Shown here piece after piece: positions 1 to 19,156 of a DNA stretch of 64,000 bases (the stretch's first letter is position 1; every line of letters begins with the position of its first letter). Source of the DNA: Streptomyces endophytica (GTDB taxonomy: Bacteria > Actinomycetota > Actinomycetes > Streptomycetales > Streptomycetaceae). Under the pieces are notes generated by a model. The model saw only the letters and a program-made list of their open reading frames with translations, did not search any database and was not told the DNA's origin. The translations under genes and the position numbers were made by a program. The DNA lies in contig NZ_CP110636.1 of assembly GCF_026153355.1 (NCBI RefSeq), positions 2,480,001 through 2,544,000 on the forward strand, read 5' to 3'.

Positions 1-2501
<2,501 letters not shown>

Positions 2502-2508
2502 CGGGTCT

Positions 2509-2541
2509 GGCCGGGAGCTTCTGCCCAAGAAGTTCCCGGCC
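2509..2541 (+). promoter_or_regulatory. Hairpin between rpoB and rpoC
   Basis: A 14-bp stem (2509-2522 with 2528-2541, one G-T pair, 5-nt loop) starts eight bases after the rpoB stop. It lacks a T run, so it could be an RNA-processing or partial-termination site rather than a full terminator. What it does is inference. Confidence 0.6.
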
Positions 2542-2598
2542 CCGCCCCGGACCCCGTACAGACCATCTAGATACGACCCTGAGAGGGATTGACGCATA

Positions 2599-6498
<3,900 letters not shown>

Positions 6499-6520
6499 TC
6501 CTGGTCCGTACACCGTCCAC

Positions 6521-6550
6521 AGGGCGGCCACCCTCCGGGGTGGCCGCCCT
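6521..6550 (+). terminator. Terminator of the rpoBC transcript
   Basis: Perfect 12-bp stem AGGGCGGCCACC / GGTGGCCGCCCT with a 6-nt loop, 22 bp after the rpoC stop. It has no U tract, which is common for Streptomyces terminators. Confidence 0.8.
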
Positions 6551-6645
6551 GCGGCATTGGGGGCCGTGCGGGGAACTTGTCCTCCCATCCCTGCGTCTGT
6601 GATGAGAAGATGGGGAGAACTGTCGAGCGGGGGGAGGGTCGCGAC

Positions 6646-7185
6646 GTGGCATTCCAGCCGTGGCAGGGTGGACAGCCCGCGCAGCCGTGGAATCAGGTGC
6701 CTGCCATGCGTGCCTCGCACGCCGATCGTGAGCGGGCGGTCGATGTGCTCAAGGCGGGGTTCGCCGAGGGGCGGTTGTCGCAGAACGAGTACGAGCAGCG
6801 GCTGACCCGCGCCTACCAGGCGCAGACCCACACCGAGCTGCAGATGCTGGTCTCGGACCTGCCGATGGGGCCGGTGCCGCAGGCGCAGTTCGTCCCGCAG
6901 CGGCCGGTGCCGGCGACGTTCCTGCCGATGCAGATGCCGCCGCCGGTGACAACGAACAGCTCGGCGACGGGCGCGTTGGTCTGCGGCCTCATGACGCCGG
7001 TGACCTGGGGACTGACCGCGATCCCGGCGGTGATCCTGGGCCACAAGGCGCGCGCCGAGATCCGCCGCACCGGAGAGCGCGGGGACGGGCAGGCCCTCAC
7101 GGGCCTGGTGCTGGGCTGGCTGGCGATCGGGGGCTGGACGCTGATGTTCCTGGTGTGGATCCTGCTCGCGGCGGTCAACCTCTGA
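6646..7185 (+). CDS. DUF1707/DUF4190-type small membrane protein
   Basis: Protein of unknown function, 179 residues. GTG 6646 is chosen because GGGGAGGG sits 6-7 bases upstream; longer in-frame starts lack a ribosome binding site. Residues ~17-65 form the short DUF1707-like domain (MRASHADRERAVDVLKAGF, then GRLSQNEYEQRL), followed by a Pro/Gln/Met-rich linker. The C-terminus is a DUF4190-like pair of membrane segments around a GHKARAEIRRTGERGDG loop. The loop is probably cytoplasmic. It stands alone between the rpoC terminator and the str promoter. A role at the membrane is inference. Confidence 0.85.
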   Translation: MAFQPWQGGQPAQPWNQVPAMRASHADRERAVDVLKAGFAEGRLSQNEYEQRLTRAYQAQTHTELQMLVSDLPMGPVPQAQFVPQRPVPATFLPMQMPPPVTTNSSATGALVCGLMTPVTWGLTAIPAVILGHKARAEIRRTGERGDGQALTGLVLGWLAIGGWTLMFLVWILLAAVNL

Positions 7186-7291
7186 CCCGTGTTGCGGCGG
7201 CGTTGCGCCTTCTTCCGTACGGGCCGCTCGCGCACTACGGTGGCGGCAGCGCCGTGACGAGTCCGGCGTGTCCTTCGCGTGTGCATTTGTT

Positions 7292-7320
7292 TTGACCGCA
7301 GCCAATGCGGTAGGTACGCT
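7292..7320 (+). promoter_or_regulatory. SigHrdB-type promoter of the str operon
   Basis: TTGACC (7292-7297), 17-bp spacer, TACGCT (7315-7320), placing transcription start near 7327 and leaving a ~215-nt leader before rpsL. This is a good match to vegetative Streptomyces promoters. Confidence 0.7.
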
Positions 7321-7463
7321 CTGACCTTGTGCCTGGGGTGTCCCTGGGCTGCCGTGCGCGCAATCTCCCACGCCACCGGCCGGGAGGCCACCAGCACGGA
7401 AGCCGGGTCTCGACACCGCAATCTGCCGCCTTCCCGTTCCAGCGGGAATCGGACTGCAGTATT

Positions 7464-7488
7464 CGACACACCCGACCGCGTGGGTCGG
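7464..7488 (+). promoter_or_regulatory. Conserved leader hairpin of the str operon
   Basis: Contains CCGACCGCGTGGGTCGG, a CCGACC/GGGTCGG hairpin with a GCGT loop, preceded by CGACACAC. The same 25-bp block with one mismatch occurs in the rpsJ leader at 12245-12269. Identity between two unrelated r-protein leaders suggests a shared control or antitermination site. The rest of the 7327-7540 leader shows no open frame that looks real. Confidence 0.6.
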
Positions 7489-7540
7489 GAGCGTTCCAGG
7501 TTAGCTTTACCGAGACTGGCACACAGAAACCGGAGAAACG

Positions 7541-7912
7541 GTGCCTACGATCCAGCAGCTGGTCCGCAAGGGCCGGCAGGACAAGGTCGAGAAGAACAAG
7601 ACGCCCGCACTCGAGGGTTCCCCCCAGCGCCGCGGCGTCTGCACGCGTGTTTTCACCACCACCCCGAAGAAGCCGAACTCGGCCCTGCGTAAGGTCGCGC
7701 GTGTGCGTCTGACCAGCGGGATCGAGGTCACCGCTTACATTCCGGGTGAGGGCCACAACCTCCAGGAGCACTCGATCGTGCTCGTGCGTGGCGGCCGTGT
7801 GAAGGACCTGCCGGGTGTTCGGTACAAGATCATCCGCGGCTCCCTCGACACGCAGGGCGTCAAGAACCGCAAGCAGGCTCGCAGCCGCTACGGCGCCAAG
7901 AAGGAGAAGTAA
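7541..7912 (+). CDS. rpsL: 30S ribosomal protein S12
   Basis: Decoding-centre protein of the small subunit, 123 residues, full length. GTG start, GGAG 6 bases upstream. The [10 protein letters not shown] loop carries K43 and GGRVKDLPG carries K88 and P91; these positions give streptomycin resistance when mutated and here are wild type. First gene of the str operon; rpsG begins two bases after its stop. Confidence 0.98.
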   Translation: MPTIQQLVRKGRQDKVEKNKTPALEGSPQRRGVCTRVFTTTPKKPNSALRKVARVRLTSGIEVTAYIPGEGHNLQEHSIVLVRGGRVKDLPGVRYKIIRGSLDTQGVKNRKQARSRYGAKKEK

Positions 7913-7914
7913 GA

Positions 7915-8385
7915 ATGCCTCGTAAGGGCCCCGCCCCGAAGCGCCCGGTCATCATCGACCCGGTCTACGGTTCTCCTCTGGTGACCTCCCTCATCAACAA
8001 GGTGCTGCTGAACGGAAAGCGCTCCACCGCTGAGCGCATCGTTTACGGCGCCATGGAGGGGCTGCGCGAGAAGACCGGCAACGACCCGGTCATCACCCTC
8101 AAGCGCGCGCTCGAGAACATCAAGCCGACCCTCGAGGTCAAGTCCCGCCGCGTCGGTGGCGCGACCTACCAGGTCCCGGTCGAGGTCAAGCCCGGCCGTG
8201 CCGCCACCCTCTCGCTCCGCTGGCTCGTGGGCTACTCGCGCGCCCGTCGCGAGAAGACCATGACCGAGCGCCTCATGAACGAACTGCTGGACGCCTCCAA
8301 CGGCCTCGGCGCTTCGGTCAAGAAGCGTGAGGACACGCACAAGATGGCCGAGTCCAACAAGGCCTTCGCGCACTACCGCTGGTAG
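7915..8385 (+). CDS. rpsG: 30S ribosomal protein S7
   Basis: Primary binding protein of the 16S rRNA 3' domain, 156 residues, full length, from [20 protein letters not shown] to NKAFAHYRW. It lies between rpsL (2-bp gap) and fusA (39-bp gap), as in all str operons. In enteric bacteria S7 is the feedback regulator of this operon; whether that holds here is not visible. Confidence 0.98.
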   Translation: MPRKGPAPKRPVIIDPVYGSPLVTSLINKVLLNGKRSTAERIVYGAMEGLREKTGNDPVITLKRALENIKPTLEVKSRRVGGATYQVPVEVKPGRAATLSLRWLVGYSRARREKTMTERLMNELLDASNGLGASVKKREDTHKMAESNKAFAHYRW

Positions 8386-8424
8386 TCGCAACCCACATCG
8401 AGACCGAGAGAAGATTGAGCCACT

Positions 8425-10545
<2,121 letters not shown>

Positions 10546-10711
10546 CTCCGGTCCCGTAAGAACCGGAGCGCAACACGCTTTAGGCTTGACACCGTCTGAG
10601 GGGGGTAATCCCCGCAAACCGTGAGGATTGCCCCCGTCAGCCGGCACCCCAGCAAAGATCACCTGGCGCCGATGAGTAAGGCGTACAGAACCACTCCACA
10701 GGAGGACCCCA
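10546..10711 (+). promoter_or_regulatory. fusA-tuf intergenic control region
   Basis: Contains a 7-bp-stem hairpin (10546-10568) just after fusA. TTGACA at 10586-10591 overlaps TAGGCT at 10581-10586, but no spacing is ideal: TAATCC follows after only 14 bp. A strong 11-bp hairpin (10601-10611 with 10625-10635, one G-T pair) comes next. AGGAGGA at 10699-10705 is the tuf ribosome binding site. An internal tuf promoter is likely because EF-Tu is needed in excess of EF-G, but the exact hexamers are uncertain. Confidence 0.5.
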
Positions 10712-11905
<1,194 letters not shown>

Positions 11906-11943
11906 GACGGTCCGCACGACCTGGTAGCTCTCCGGAGCACTCC

Positions 11944-11981
11944 AAGGAGCCCCGCTCACCGCAAGGTGGGCGGGGCTCCTT
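11944..11981 (+). terminator. Terminator of the str operon
   Basis: A 17-bp stem built on AAGGAGCCCCGC / GCGGGGCTCCTT with a GCAA tetraloop, 38 bp after the tuf stop. Among the strongest hairpins of the window. Confidence 0.9.
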
Positions 11982-12329
11982 GACAGTTGGGGGTCGATTG
12001 GCCTTGGGTGCCGGGCGTATGGCACACTGTCCAGGTTGCTCGGTTGAGTGCCGATGCTGCGCGCCTCCCGCCGGGAGGACCGGAAGCGAGTCCCAGGTAT
12101 TCGTCGTCCCTTTTCAGGGGCGGAAGTACGGGAATCTTCCGGGAAGCGCCAGCGGGGTGCCTCGGCCAGGCGCCCGGTGGGTGTCCTTCCCCCGCCTCCT
12201 CCTTCTTGAGGGATCTTCCGTGCGGAGATTTACGAGAAGGGGTGCGACACGCCCGACCGCGTGGGTCGGAGAAGGACGCGAACCTGCCGGGTCCCAGAGC
12301 GTTACGAGAGACAGGACTACGAAGTAGCC
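11982..12329 (+). promoter_or_regulatory. S10 operon promoter and leader
   Basis: A 348-bp stretch with no believable gene. The TTGGGT...CACACT zone around 12004-12032 is the best promoter candidate but is weak. The downstream ~270 nt would be leader RNA. It has CCTCCCGCCGGGAGG at ~12064, CCTTTTCAGGGGCGGAAG and the block at 12245-12269 (CGACACGC followed by the CCGACC-GCGT-GGGTCGG hairpin) that is nearly identical to the str leader. Autogenous control by L4, as in enteric bacteria, is a possibility only. Confidence 0.5.
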
Positions 12330-12638
12330 ATGGCGGGACAGAAGATCCGCATCCGGCTCAAGGCCTACGACCACGAGGTCATCGACTCCTCGGCGAAGAA
12401 GATCGTCGAGACGGTGACCCGCACTGGTGCGTCGGTCGCGGGCCCGGTGCCGCTGCCCACTGAAAAGAACGTGTACTGCGTCATCAAGTCGCCGCACAAG
12501 TACAAGGACTCGCGCGAGCACTTCGAGATGCGCACGCACAAGCGCCTGATCGACATCCTCGACCCGACGCCGAAGACCGTTGACTCCCTGATGCGACTCG
12601 ACCTCCCGGCCGGTGTCGACATCGAGATCAAGCTCTGA
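12330..12638 (+). CDS. rpsJ: 30S ribosomal protein S10
   Basis: Head protein of the small subunit; also the NusB partner in antitermination in studied bacteria. 102 residues, full length, [20 protein letters not shown] to AGVDIEIKL. First gene of the S10 cluster, following a long leader. rplC starts 18 bp later. Confidence 0.98.
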   Translation: MAGQKIRIRLKAYDHEVIDSSAKKIVETVTRTGASVAGPVPLPTEKNVYCVIKSPHKYKDSREHFEMRTHKRLIDILDPTPKTVDSLMRLDLPAGVDIEIKL

Positions 12639-12656
12639 GGGTCGGTGATCTGAGAG

Positions 12657-13301
12657 ATGGCTAAGCAGATCAAGGGCATCCTGGGCGAGAAGCTCGGTAT
12701 GACGCAGGTGTGGGACGAGAACAACCGTGTTGTTCCGGTCACCGTCGTCAAGGCCGGGCCCTGTGTCGTTACCCAGGTGCGCACCAATGACCAGGACGGT
12801 TACGACTCCGTCCAGATCGCCTTCGGCGAGATCGACCCGCGCAAGGTGAACAAGCCCCTCAAGGGCCACTTCGCGAAGGCCGACGTCACCCCCCGCCGTC
12901 ACCTCGTCGAGGTCCGTACTCCCGACGCCGGTGAGTACACCCTCGGCCAGGAGCTGACCGCTGAGACCTTCGAGTCCGGCGTCAAGGTGGACGTGACCGG
13001 CAAGAGCAAGGGCAAGGGCTTCGCCGGTGTCATGAAGCGTCACGGCTTCGGCGGCGGCAAGGCCTCGCACGGTGCCCACCGCGTGCACCGCAAGCCGGGC
13101 TCCATCGGTGGCTGCGCCACCCCGGGCCGCGTGTTCAAGGGCATGCGGATGGCCGGCCGTATGGGCAATGAGCGGGTCACCACCCAGAACCTGACCGTCC
13201 ACGCCGTTGACGCGGAGAAGGGTCTGCTGCTCATCAAGGGCGCAGTTCCTGGTCCGAACGGCGGCCTCGTCCTGGTCCGTACCGCGGCCAAGGGGGCCTG
13301 A
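12657..13301 (+). CDS. rplC: 50S ribosomal protein L3
   Basis: Early-assembly 23S rRNA-binding protein, 214 residues. The [22 protein letters not shown] extension that reaches toward the peptidyl-transferase centre is intact (shown here by its first residues, [11 protein letters not shown], at ~123). The start ATG follows GAGAG. Second gene of the S10 cluster. Confidence 0.98.
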   Translation: MAKQIKGILGEKLGMTQVWDENNRVVPVTVVKAGPCVVTQVRTNDQDGYDSVQIAFGEIDPRKVNKPLKGHFAKADVTPRRHLVEVRTPDAGEYTLGQELTAETFESGVKVDVTGKSKGKGFAGVMKRHGFGGGKASHGAHRVHRKPGSIGGCATPGRVFKGMRMAGRMGNERVTTQNLTVHAVDAEKGLLLIKGAVPGPNGGLVLVRTAAKGA

Positions 13302-13309
13302 GGTAACCG

Positions 13310-13963
13310 ATGAGCACCATTGACATCCTTTCGCCTGCTGGCGACAAGGCCGGGTCCGTCGAGCTCCCCGCGGAGATCTTCGACGCCAAGGTCAGCGTTC
13401 CGCTGATCCACCAGGTCGTTGTTGCGCAGCTGGCCGCGGCCCGTCAGGGCACGCACAAGACCAAGACTCGCGGCGAGGTCCGCGGCGGTGGCAAGAAGCC
13501 GTACCGCCAGAAGGGCACCGGCCGCGCGCGCCAGGGTTCGACCCGTGCGCCGCAGTTCGCCGGCGGTGGCGTCGTCCACGGCCCCGTGCCGCGTGACTAC
13601 AGCCAGCGGACCCCGAAGAAGATGAAGGCCGCCGCCCTGCGCGGTGCCCTCACCGACCGGGCCCGCAACAGCCGCATCCACGTCGTTTCCGGCGTGGTCG
13701 AGGGCGCGGTTTCCACCAAGGCCGCCAAGGCTCTTCTCGGCAAGGTCAGCGAGCGCAAGAACGTGCTCCTGGTCGCCGAGCGCAGCGACGAGGCCGCGTG
13801 GCTGTCCGCCCGCAACCTGCCCCAGGTTCACATCCTGGAGCCGGGCCAGCTGAACACGTACGACGTGCTCGTCTCCGACGACGTGGTCTTCACCAAGGCC
13901 GCCTTCGAGTCCTTCGTGTCCGGCCCCAAGGCCAACGTTGAGACCGAAGGGAGCGACGCCTGA
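13310..13963 (+). CDS. rplD: 50S ribosomal protein L4
   Basis: Exit-tunnel protein of the large subunit; 217 residues. The tunnel loop [19 protein letters not shown], site of macrolide-resistance changes, is present and looks normal. The stop codon overlaps the rplW start by one base (TGATG), indicating translational coupling. In enteric bacteria L4 represses its own operon; the long leader upstream would allow this but does not show it. Confidence 0.98.
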   Translation: MSTIDILSPAGDKAGSVELPAEIFDAKVSVPLIHQVVVAQLAAARQGTHKTKTRGEVRGGGKKPYRQKGTGRARQGSTRAPQFAGGGVVHGPVPRDYSQRTPKKMKAAALRGALTDRARNSRIHVVSGVVEGAVSTKAAKALLGKVSERKNVLLVAERSDEAAWLSARNLPQVHILEPGQLNTYDVLVSDDVVFTKAAFESFVSGPKANVETEGSDA

Positions 13964-14286
13964 TGACTGAGGCCGTCGTCACCAGCAAGACCTTCACGGA
14001 CCCGCGTGACATTCTCGTCAAGCCGGTGGTTTCCGAGAAGAGCTACGCGCTGCTGGACGAGAACAAGTACACGTTCGTCGTCGACCCGCGTGCGAACAAG
14101 ACCCAGATCAAGCAGGCCGTCGAGGCGGTCTTCTCGGTCAAGGTCACCGGGGTCAACACGATCAACCGGCAGGGCAAGCGCAAGCGCACCCGCACCGGTT
14201 ACGGCAAGCGCGCCAACACCAAGCGCGCCATCGTGACCCTCGCCGAGGGCGACCGTATCGACATCTTCGGCGGCCCGGTCTCCTAA
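13963..14286 (+). CDS. rplW: 50S ribosomal protein L23
   Basis: Tunnel-exit protein that docks trigger factor and SRP; 107 residues. The core begins [20 protein letters not shown] and ends [11 protein letters not shown]. The start overlaps the rplD stop by one base. Confidence 0.98.
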   Translation: MTEAVVTSKTFTDPRDILVKPVVSEKSYALLDENKYTFVVDPRANKTQIKQAVEAVFSVKVTGVNTINRQGKRKRTRTGYGKRANTKRAIVTLAEGDRIDIFGGPVS

Positions 14287-14325
14287 CGGAGTCCGAGTCG
14301 TCCGGAATCGGACGAGGACTGAGAA

Positions 14326-15162
14326 ATGGGTATCCGCAAGTACAAGCCGACGACCCCGGGCCGTCGTGGCTCCAGCGTCGCCGACTTTGTCGAGATCACG
14401 CGGTCCACGCCGGAGAAGTCGCTGGTCCGCCCGCTGCACAGCAAGGGCGGCCGTAACAACGCCGGTCGTGTGACCGTTCGCCACCAGGGCGGTGGCCACA
14501 AGCGCGCCTACCGCGTGATCGACTTCCGTCGTCACGACAAGGACGGCGTGCCGGCCAAGGTCGCGCACATCGAGTACGACCCGAACCGCACCGCGCGCAT
14601 CGCGCTGCTGCACTACGCAGACGGCGAGAAGCGCTACATCATCGCGCCCCGTGGCCTGGCCCAGGGTGCTCGGATTGAGAACGGCCCTGGCGCCGACATC
14701 AAGCCGGGCAACAACCTGCCGCTGCGCCACATCCCCGTGGGTACGACGATCCACGCGATCGAGCTGCGTCCGGGCGGCGGTGCGAAGTTCGCCCGCTCGG
14801 CCGGTGCCTCCGTGCAGCTGCTGGCGAAGGAGGGCGCGATGGCCCACCTTCGTATGCCGTCCGGTGAGATCCGCCTGGTCGACGTGCGCTGCCGCGCCAC
14901 CGTCGGCGAGGTCGGCAACGCCGAGCAGTCGAACATCAACTGGGGCAAGGCCGGCCGTATGCGCTGGAAGGGCGTCCGCCCGACCGTGCGTGGTGTCGTG
15001 ATGAACCCGGTCGACCACCCGCACGGTGGTGGTGAGGGCAAGACCTCCGGTGGTCGCCACCCGGTCTCGCCCTGGGGCCAGAAGGAGGGTCGTACTCGCT
15101 CGCCGAAGAAGGCCAGCAACAAGTACATCGTCCGCCGCCGCAAGACGAACAAGAAGCGCTAG
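14326..15162 (+). CDS. rplB: 50S ribosomal protein L2
   Basis: One of the most conserved 23S rRNA-binding proteins, needed for subunit association; 278 residues. The conserved [14 protein letters not shown] motif with the key histidine is at ~225-238. The C-terminus is [14 protein letters not shown]. Twelve bases separate it from rpsS. Confidence 0.98.
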   Translation: MGIRKYKPTTPGRRGSSVADFVEITRSTPEKSLVRPLHSKGGRNNAGRVTVRHQGGGHKRAYRVIDFRRHDKDGVPAKVAHIEYDPNRTARIALLHYADGEKRYIIAPRGLAQGARIENGPGADIKPGNNLPLRHIPVGTTIHAIELRPGGGAKFARSAGASVQLLAKEGAMAHLRMPSGEIRLVDVRCRATVGEVGNAEQSNINWGKAGRMRWKGVRPTVRGVVMNPVDHPHGGGEGKTSGGRHPVSPWGQKEGRTRSPKKASNKYIVRRRKTNKKR

Positions 15163-15174
15163 GAGCGGGTTTAG

Positions 15175-15456
15175 ATGCCGCGCAGTCTCAAGAAGGGGCC
15201 CTTCGTCGACGACCACCTCGCCAAGAAGGTGGATGGTCAGAACGATGCTGGCACCAAGAACGTCATCAAGACCTGGTCCCGCCGCTCCATGATCGTCCCG
15301 GCCATGCTCGGCCACACGATCGCGGTGCACGACGGCCGCAAGCACGTCCCGGTGTTCGTCACCGAGTCGATGGTCGGCCACAAGCTCGGCGAGTTTGCGC
15401 CGACCCGCACCTTCCGCGGCCACGAGAAGGACGACCGCAAGTCGCGTCGTCGCTGA
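15175..15456 (+). CDS. rpsS: 30S ribosomal protein S19
   Basis: Head protein contacting the A-site finger and S13; 93 residues, [19 protein letters not shown] to DDRKSRRR. Full length; follows rplB in the S10 cluster. Confidence 0.98.
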   Translation: MPRSLKKGPFVDDHLAKKVDGQNDAGTKNVIKTWSRRSMIVPAMLGHTIAVHDGRKHVPVFVTESMVGHKLGEFAPTRTFRGHEKDDRKSRRR

Positions 15457-15500
15457 TCGACCGGAGTGCGAAGACTATGACTGACACCGAAGGGACAACC

Positions 15501-15848
15501 ATGGAAGCCAGGGCCCAGGCGCGGTACATCCGCGTCACGCCCATGAAGGCCCGCCGCGTGGTGGACCTTATCCGTGGCATGGATGCCACGGAGGCTCAGG
15601 CGGTCCTGCGTTTCGCCCCGCAGGCCGCGAGCGTGCCGGTGGGCAAGGTGCTGGACAGCGCCATTGCCAACGCCGCGCACAACTACGACCACACGGACGC
15701 CTCCACGCTGGTTATCAGCGAGGCGTACGTCGACGAGGGCCCGACCCTGAAGCGGTTCCGTCCGCGTGCTCAGGGCCGTGCCTACCGGATCCGCAAGCGG
15801 ACCAGCCACATCACCGTGGTCGTCAGCAGCAAGGAAGGAACCCGGTAA
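15501..15848 (+). CDS. rplV: 50S ribosomal protein L22
   Basis: Tunnel-lining protein of the large subunit. I choose ATG 15501 ([19 protein letters not shown], 115 residues) because GAAGGGA sits five bases upstream and it matches the usual family start. An in-frame ATG at 15477 would add eight residues and also has a GGAG upstream, so it stays possible. The macrolide-related hairpin [17 protein letters not shown] is normal. The stop overlaps the rpsC start by one base. Confidence 0.95.
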   Translation: MEARAQARYIRVTPMKARRVVDLIRGMDATEAQAVLRFAPQAASVPVGKVLDSAIANAAHNYDHTDASTLVISEAYVDEGPTLKRFRPRAQGRAYRIRKRTSHITVVVSSKEGTR

Positions 15849-16675
15849 TGGGCCAGAAGGTAAACCCGCACGGGTTCCGGCTCGGCGTCACGACGGACTT
15901 CAAGTCCCGCTGGTACGCCGACAAGCTGTACAAGGACTACGTCAAGGAAGACGTCGCCATTCGTCGCATGATGACGAAGGGCATGGAGCGCGCCGGTATC
16001 TCCAAGGTGGAGATCGAGCGCACCCGTGAGCGCGTCCGCGTTGACATCCACACCGCTCGCCCGGGCATCGTCATCGGCCGCCGCGGCGCCGAGGCCGACC
16101 GCATCCGCGGTGAGCTCGAGAAGCTGACCGGCAAGCAGGTCCAGCTGAACATCCTCGAGGTCAAGAACCCCGAGACCGATGCTCAGCTGGTGGCCCAGGC
16201 CGTCGCCGAGCAGCTGTCCTCCCGCGTCTCCTTCCGTCGCGCCATGCGCAAGAGCATGCAGTCGACGATGAAGGCCGGCGCCAAGGGCATCAAGATCCAG
16301 TGCGGTGGCCGTCTCGGCGGCGCCGAGATGTCCCGCTCGGAGTTCTACCGCGAGGGCCGTGTGCCCCTGCACACCCTCCGTGCGAACGTCGACTACGGCT
16401 TCTTCGAGGCCAAGACCACCTTCGGCCGCATCGGCGTGAAGGTCTGGATCTACAAGGGCGACGTCAAGAACATCGCCGAGGTGCGCGCCGAGAACGCCGC
16501 CGCCCGTGCGGGCAACCGCCCGGCTCGCGGTGGCGGCAACGACCGCCCGCGTCGCGGTGGCGAGCGTGGCGGCCGCGGCGGCCGCAAGCCGCAGCAGCAG
16601 AGCGCCGCTGCCGAGGCCCCCAAGGCCGAGGCCGCTGCCGCTGCTCCGGCGGAGACCCCCGGAACGGAGGCCTGA
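15848..16675 (+). CDS. rpsC: 30S ribosomal protein S3 with Arg/Gly- and Ala-rich tail
   Basis: mRNA-entry-site protein of the small subunit. 275 residues against ~210-230 in many bacteria. The KH domain contains the conserved [16 protein letters not shown]. After ~residue 215 the chain becomes low-complexity: Arg/Gly clusters ([19 protein letters not shown]) and then an Ala/Glu/Pro tail. Such tails occur in actinobacterial S3. It starts on the last base of rplV and is followed by rplP after 5 bp. Confidence 0.98.
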   Translation: MGQKVNPHGFRLGVTTDFKSRWYADKLYKDYVKEDVAIRRMMTKGMERAGISKVEIERTRERVRVDIHTARPGIVIGRRGAEADRIRGELEKLTGKQVQLNILEVKNPETDAQLVAQAVAEQLSSRVSFRRAMRKSMQSTMKAGAKGIKIQCGGRLGGAEMSRSEFYREGRVPLHTLRANVDYGFFEAKTTFGRIGVKVWIYKGDVKNIAEVRAENAAARAGNRPARGGGNDRPRRGGERGGRGGRKPQQQSAAAEAPKAEAAAAAPAETPGTEA

Positions 16676-16680
16676 CCGAC

Positions 16681-17100
16681 ATGCTGATCCCTCGCAGGGT
16701 CAAGCACCGCAAGCAGCACCACCCGAAGCGCAACGGCATGGCCAAGGGTGGCACCGAGCTGGCCTTCGGTGAGTACGGAATCCAGGCCGTCACCCCGGCC
16801 TACGTGACGAACCGTCAGATCGAGTCCGCTCGTATCGCGATGACCCGTCACATCAAGCGTGGCGGCAAGGTCTGGATCAACATCTACCCGGACCGCCCGC
16901 TCACGAAGAAGCCTGCCGAGACCCGCATGGGTTCCGGTAAGGGTTCCCCGGAGTGGTGGGTCGCGAACGTCAAGCCCGGTCGGGTGATGTTCGAGCTGTC
17001 CTTCCCGAACGAGAAGGTTGCTAAGGAGGCGCTGACCCGCGCCGCCCACAAGCTTCCGATGAAGTGCCGCATCGTTCGGCGCGAGGCAGGTGAATCGTGA
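16681..17100 (+). CDS. rplP: 50S ribosomal protein L16
   Basis: Late-assembly protein at the A-site region of the large subunit; 139 residues, [19 protein letters not shown] to [11 protein letters not shown]. Position R/H-rich N-terminus normal for the family. Overlaps rpmC by one base (TGATG). Confidence 0.98.
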   Translation: MLIPRRVKHRKQHHPKRNGMAKGGTELAFGEYGIQAVTPAYVTNRQIESARIAMTRHIKRGGKVWINIYPDRPLTKKPAETRMGSGKGSPEWWVANVKPGRVMFELSFPNEKVAKEALTRAAHKLPMKCRIVRREAGES

Positions 17101-17324
17101 TGTCGGCCGTTACCAAGGCGTCCGAGCTGCGCGAGCTGAACAACGAGGACCTCGTTGCGAAGCTCCGTGAGGCCAAGGAAGAGCTGTTCAACCTCCGCTT
17201 CCAGGCGGCGACCGGACAGCTCGAGAACCACGGCCGGCTGAAGGCCGTCCGCAAGGACATCGCCCGGATCTACACCCTGATGCGTGAGCGCGAGCTGGGC
17301 ATCGAGACGGTGGAGAGCGCCTGA
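17100..17324 (+). CDS. rpmC: 50S ribosomal protein L29
   Basis: Small protein next to L23 at the tunnel exit; 74 residues, containing the typical [19 protein letters not shown] helix. A GTG one codon earlier (17097) would add one Met; the ATG is preferred since it forms the TGATG coupling with rplP. Its own stop overlaps rpsQ. Confidence 0.97.
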   Translation: MSAVTKASELRELNNEDLVAKLREAKEELFNLRFQAATGQLENHGRLKAVRKDIARIYTLMRERELGIETVESA

Positions 17325-17605
17325 TGAGCGAGAAGAATGTGACTGAGACGAACGAGCGCGGTTTCCGCAAGACCCGTGAGGGTCTCGTCGTCAGCGACAA
17401 GATGGACAAGACCGTCGTCGTCGCCGTCGAGGACCGTGTCAAGCACGCGCTGTACGGCAAGGTCATCCGCCGTACCAACAAGCTCAAGGCGCACGACGAG
17501 CAGAACGCTGCCGGTGTCGGCGACCGCGTCCTCCTGATGGAGACCCGGCCGCTGTCCGCCACCAAGCGCTGGCGCATCGTCGAGATCCTCGAGAAGGCCA
17601 AGTAA
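17324..17605 (+). CDS. rpsQ: 30S ribosomal protein S17
   Basis: Primary 16S rRNA binder; 93 residues with the family signature [20 protein letters not shown]. Last gene of the S10 set; an unusual 104-bp gap with two hairpins separates it from rplN. Confidence 0.98.
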   Translation: MSEKNVTETNERGFRKTREGLVVSDKMDKTVVVAVEDRVKHALYGKVIRRTNKLKAHDEQNAAGVGDRVLLMETRPLSATKRWRIVEILEKAK

Positions 17606-17610
17606 TCCCT

Positions 17611-17680
17611 CCTAGGGGGACCCCCTAGGAACAGTTCCGCCAGGCTCGGCGAGAGGCGCGAAGTACTCGCGCTTCTCGCC
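17611..17680 (+). promoter_or_regulatory. Twin hairpins between S10 and spc gene sets
   Basis: First, the palindrome CCTAGGGGG-A-CCCCCTAGG at 17611-17629. Second, an uninterrupted 14-bp stem (17648-17661 with 17667-17680, one G-T pair) closed by a 5-nt loop. All other gaps in this stretch are below 45 bp, so the pair marks a boundary: an attenuator, an RNA-processing site or a weak terminator. Which one cannot be told from sequence. Confidence 0.6.
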
Positions 17681-17709
17681 GGGAACCGGCAGACATTCAG
17701 GAGATAGAC

Positions 17710-18078
17710 GTGATCCAGCAGGAGTCGCGACTGCGTGTCGCCGACAACACTGGTGCGAAGGAGATCCTTTGCATCCGTGTTCTCGGTGGTTCCGGTCGCC
17801 GCTACGCGGGCATCGGTGACGTCATCGTCGCCACCGTCAAGGATGCGATCCCCGGTGGCAACGTGAAGAAGGGTGACGTCGTCAAGGCGGTCATCGTTCG
17901 CACCGTCAAGGAGCGCCGCCGTCCGGACGGCTCGTACATCCGCTTCGACGAGAACGCGGCCGTCATCCTCAAGAACGATGGCGACCCCCGCGGCACCCGC
18001 ATCTTCGGCCCCGTGGGCCGGGAACTGCGCGAGAAGAAGTTCATGAAGATCATCTCGCTCGCGCCGGAGGTGCTGTAA
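17710..18078 (+). CDS. rplN: 50S ribosomal protein L14
   Basis: Intersubunit-bridge protein and RsfS target; 122 residues, from [19 protein letters not shown] (GTG start, AGGAGATA upstream) to [13 protein letters not shown]. First gene of the spc set. Confidence 0.98.
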   Translation: MIQQESRLRVADNTGAKEILCIRVLGGSGRRYAGIGDVIVATVKDAIPGGNVKKGDVVKAVIVRTVKERRRPDGSYIRFDENAAVILKNDGDPRGTRIFGPVGRELREKKFMKIISLAPEVL

Positions 18079-18081
18079 CCG

Positions 18082-18405
18082 ATGAAGATCAAGAAGGGCG
18101 ACCTGGTCCAGGTCATCACCGGTAAGGACAAGGGCAAGCAGGGCAAGGTCATCCAGGCCTTCCCCCGCGAGGACCGTGTTCTGGTCGAGGGTGTCAACCG
18201 GGTCAAGAAGCACACCAAGGCCGGACAGACCGCTCGTGGTTCGAAGACCGGCGGCATCGTGACCACCGAGGCCCCGATCCACGTGAGCAACGTTCAGCTC
18301 GTGGTGGAGAAGGACGGCAACAAGGTCGTCACCCGCGTCGGGTACCGCTTCGACGACGAGGGCAACAAGATCCGCGTTGCCAAGCGGACCGGTGAGGACA
18401 TCTGA
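18082..18405 (+). CDS. rplX: 50S ribosomal protein L24
   Basis: Assembly initiator near the tunnel exit; 107 residues. KOW motif [20 protein letters not shown] at residues ~4-23. The stop overlaps the rplE start by one base (TGATG). Confidence 0.98.
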   Translation: MKIKKGDLVQVITGKDKGKQGKVIQAFPREDRVLVEGVNRVKKHTKAGQTARGSKTGGIVTTEAPIHVSNVQLVVEKDGNKVVTRVGYRFDDEGNKIRVAKRTGEDI

Positions 18406-18965
18406 TGACTGCCACCACCAACGCGCCGCGTCTCAAGACGCGCTACCGCGAAGAGATCGCCGGGAAGCTGAAGGACGAGTTCTCCTTCGAGAACGTCATG
18501 CAGATCCCCGGTCTGACCAAGATCGTGGTCAACATGGGTGTGGGCGACGCCGCCCGCGACTCCAAGCTGATCGAGGGCGCCATCCGCGACCTCACCACGA
18601 TCACCGGCCAGAAGCCGGCCGTCACCAAGGCCCGTAAGTCCATCGCGCAGTTCAAGCTGCGTGAGGGCCAGCCGATCGGTGCCCACGTCACCCTCCGCGG
18701 TGACCGCATGTGGGAGTTCCTGGACCGTCTGCTGTCGCTCGCGCTCCCGCGCATCCGCGACTTCCGTGGTCTGTCCCCGAAGCAGTTCGACGGTCGGGGC
18801 AACTACACCTTCGGTCTCACGGAGCAGGTCATGTTCCACGAGATCGACCAGGACAAGATCGACCGTACCCGGGGTATGGACATCACCGTGGTCACCACGG
18901 CGACCAACGACGATGAGGGCCGCGCTCTCCTTCGTCACCTCGGCTTCCCGTTCAAGGAGGCGTGA
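18405..18965 (+). CDS. rplE: 50S ribosomal protein L5
   Basis: 5S rRNA-binding protein of the central protuberance; 186 residues with signatures [16 protein letters not shown] and [12 protein letters not shown]. Coupled to rplX; rpsN begins 5 bp after its stop. Confidence 0.98.
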   Translation: MTATTNAPRLKTRYREEIAGKLKDEFSFENVMQIPGLTKIVVNMGVGDAARDSKLIEGAIRDLTTITGQKPAVTKARKSIAQFKLREGQPIGAHVTLRGDRMWEFLDRLLSLALPRIRDFRGLSPKQFDGRGNYTFGLTEQVMFHEIDQDKIDRTRGMDITVVTTATNDDEGRALLRHLGFPFKEA

Positions 18966-18970
18966 GCGAG

Positions 18971-19156
18971 ATGGCGAAGAAGGCTCTGATTGCCAAGGCT
19001 GCTCGCAAGCCGAAGTTCGGTGTGCGCGCGTACACCCGCTGCCAGCGCTGCGGCCGTCCGCACTCCGTGTACCGCAAGTTCGGCCTGTGCCGCGTGTGCC
19101 TTCGTGAGATGGCTCACCGTGGCGAGCTGCCGGGCGTGACCAAGAGCTCCTGGTAA
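18971..19156 (+). CDS. rpsN: 30S ribosomal protein S14, zinc-binding (type Z) form
   Basis: 61-residue short S14 with a C4 zinc site (CQRCG and CRVC). Streptomyces genomes also carry a zinc-free, Zur-controlled paralogue elsewhere; the spc-operon copy here is the zinc form. Start ATG 18971 follows GAGCGAG. Confidence 0.98.
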   Translation: MAKKALIAKAARKPKFGVRAYTRCQRCGRPHSVYRKFGLCRVCLREMAHRGELPGVTKSSW

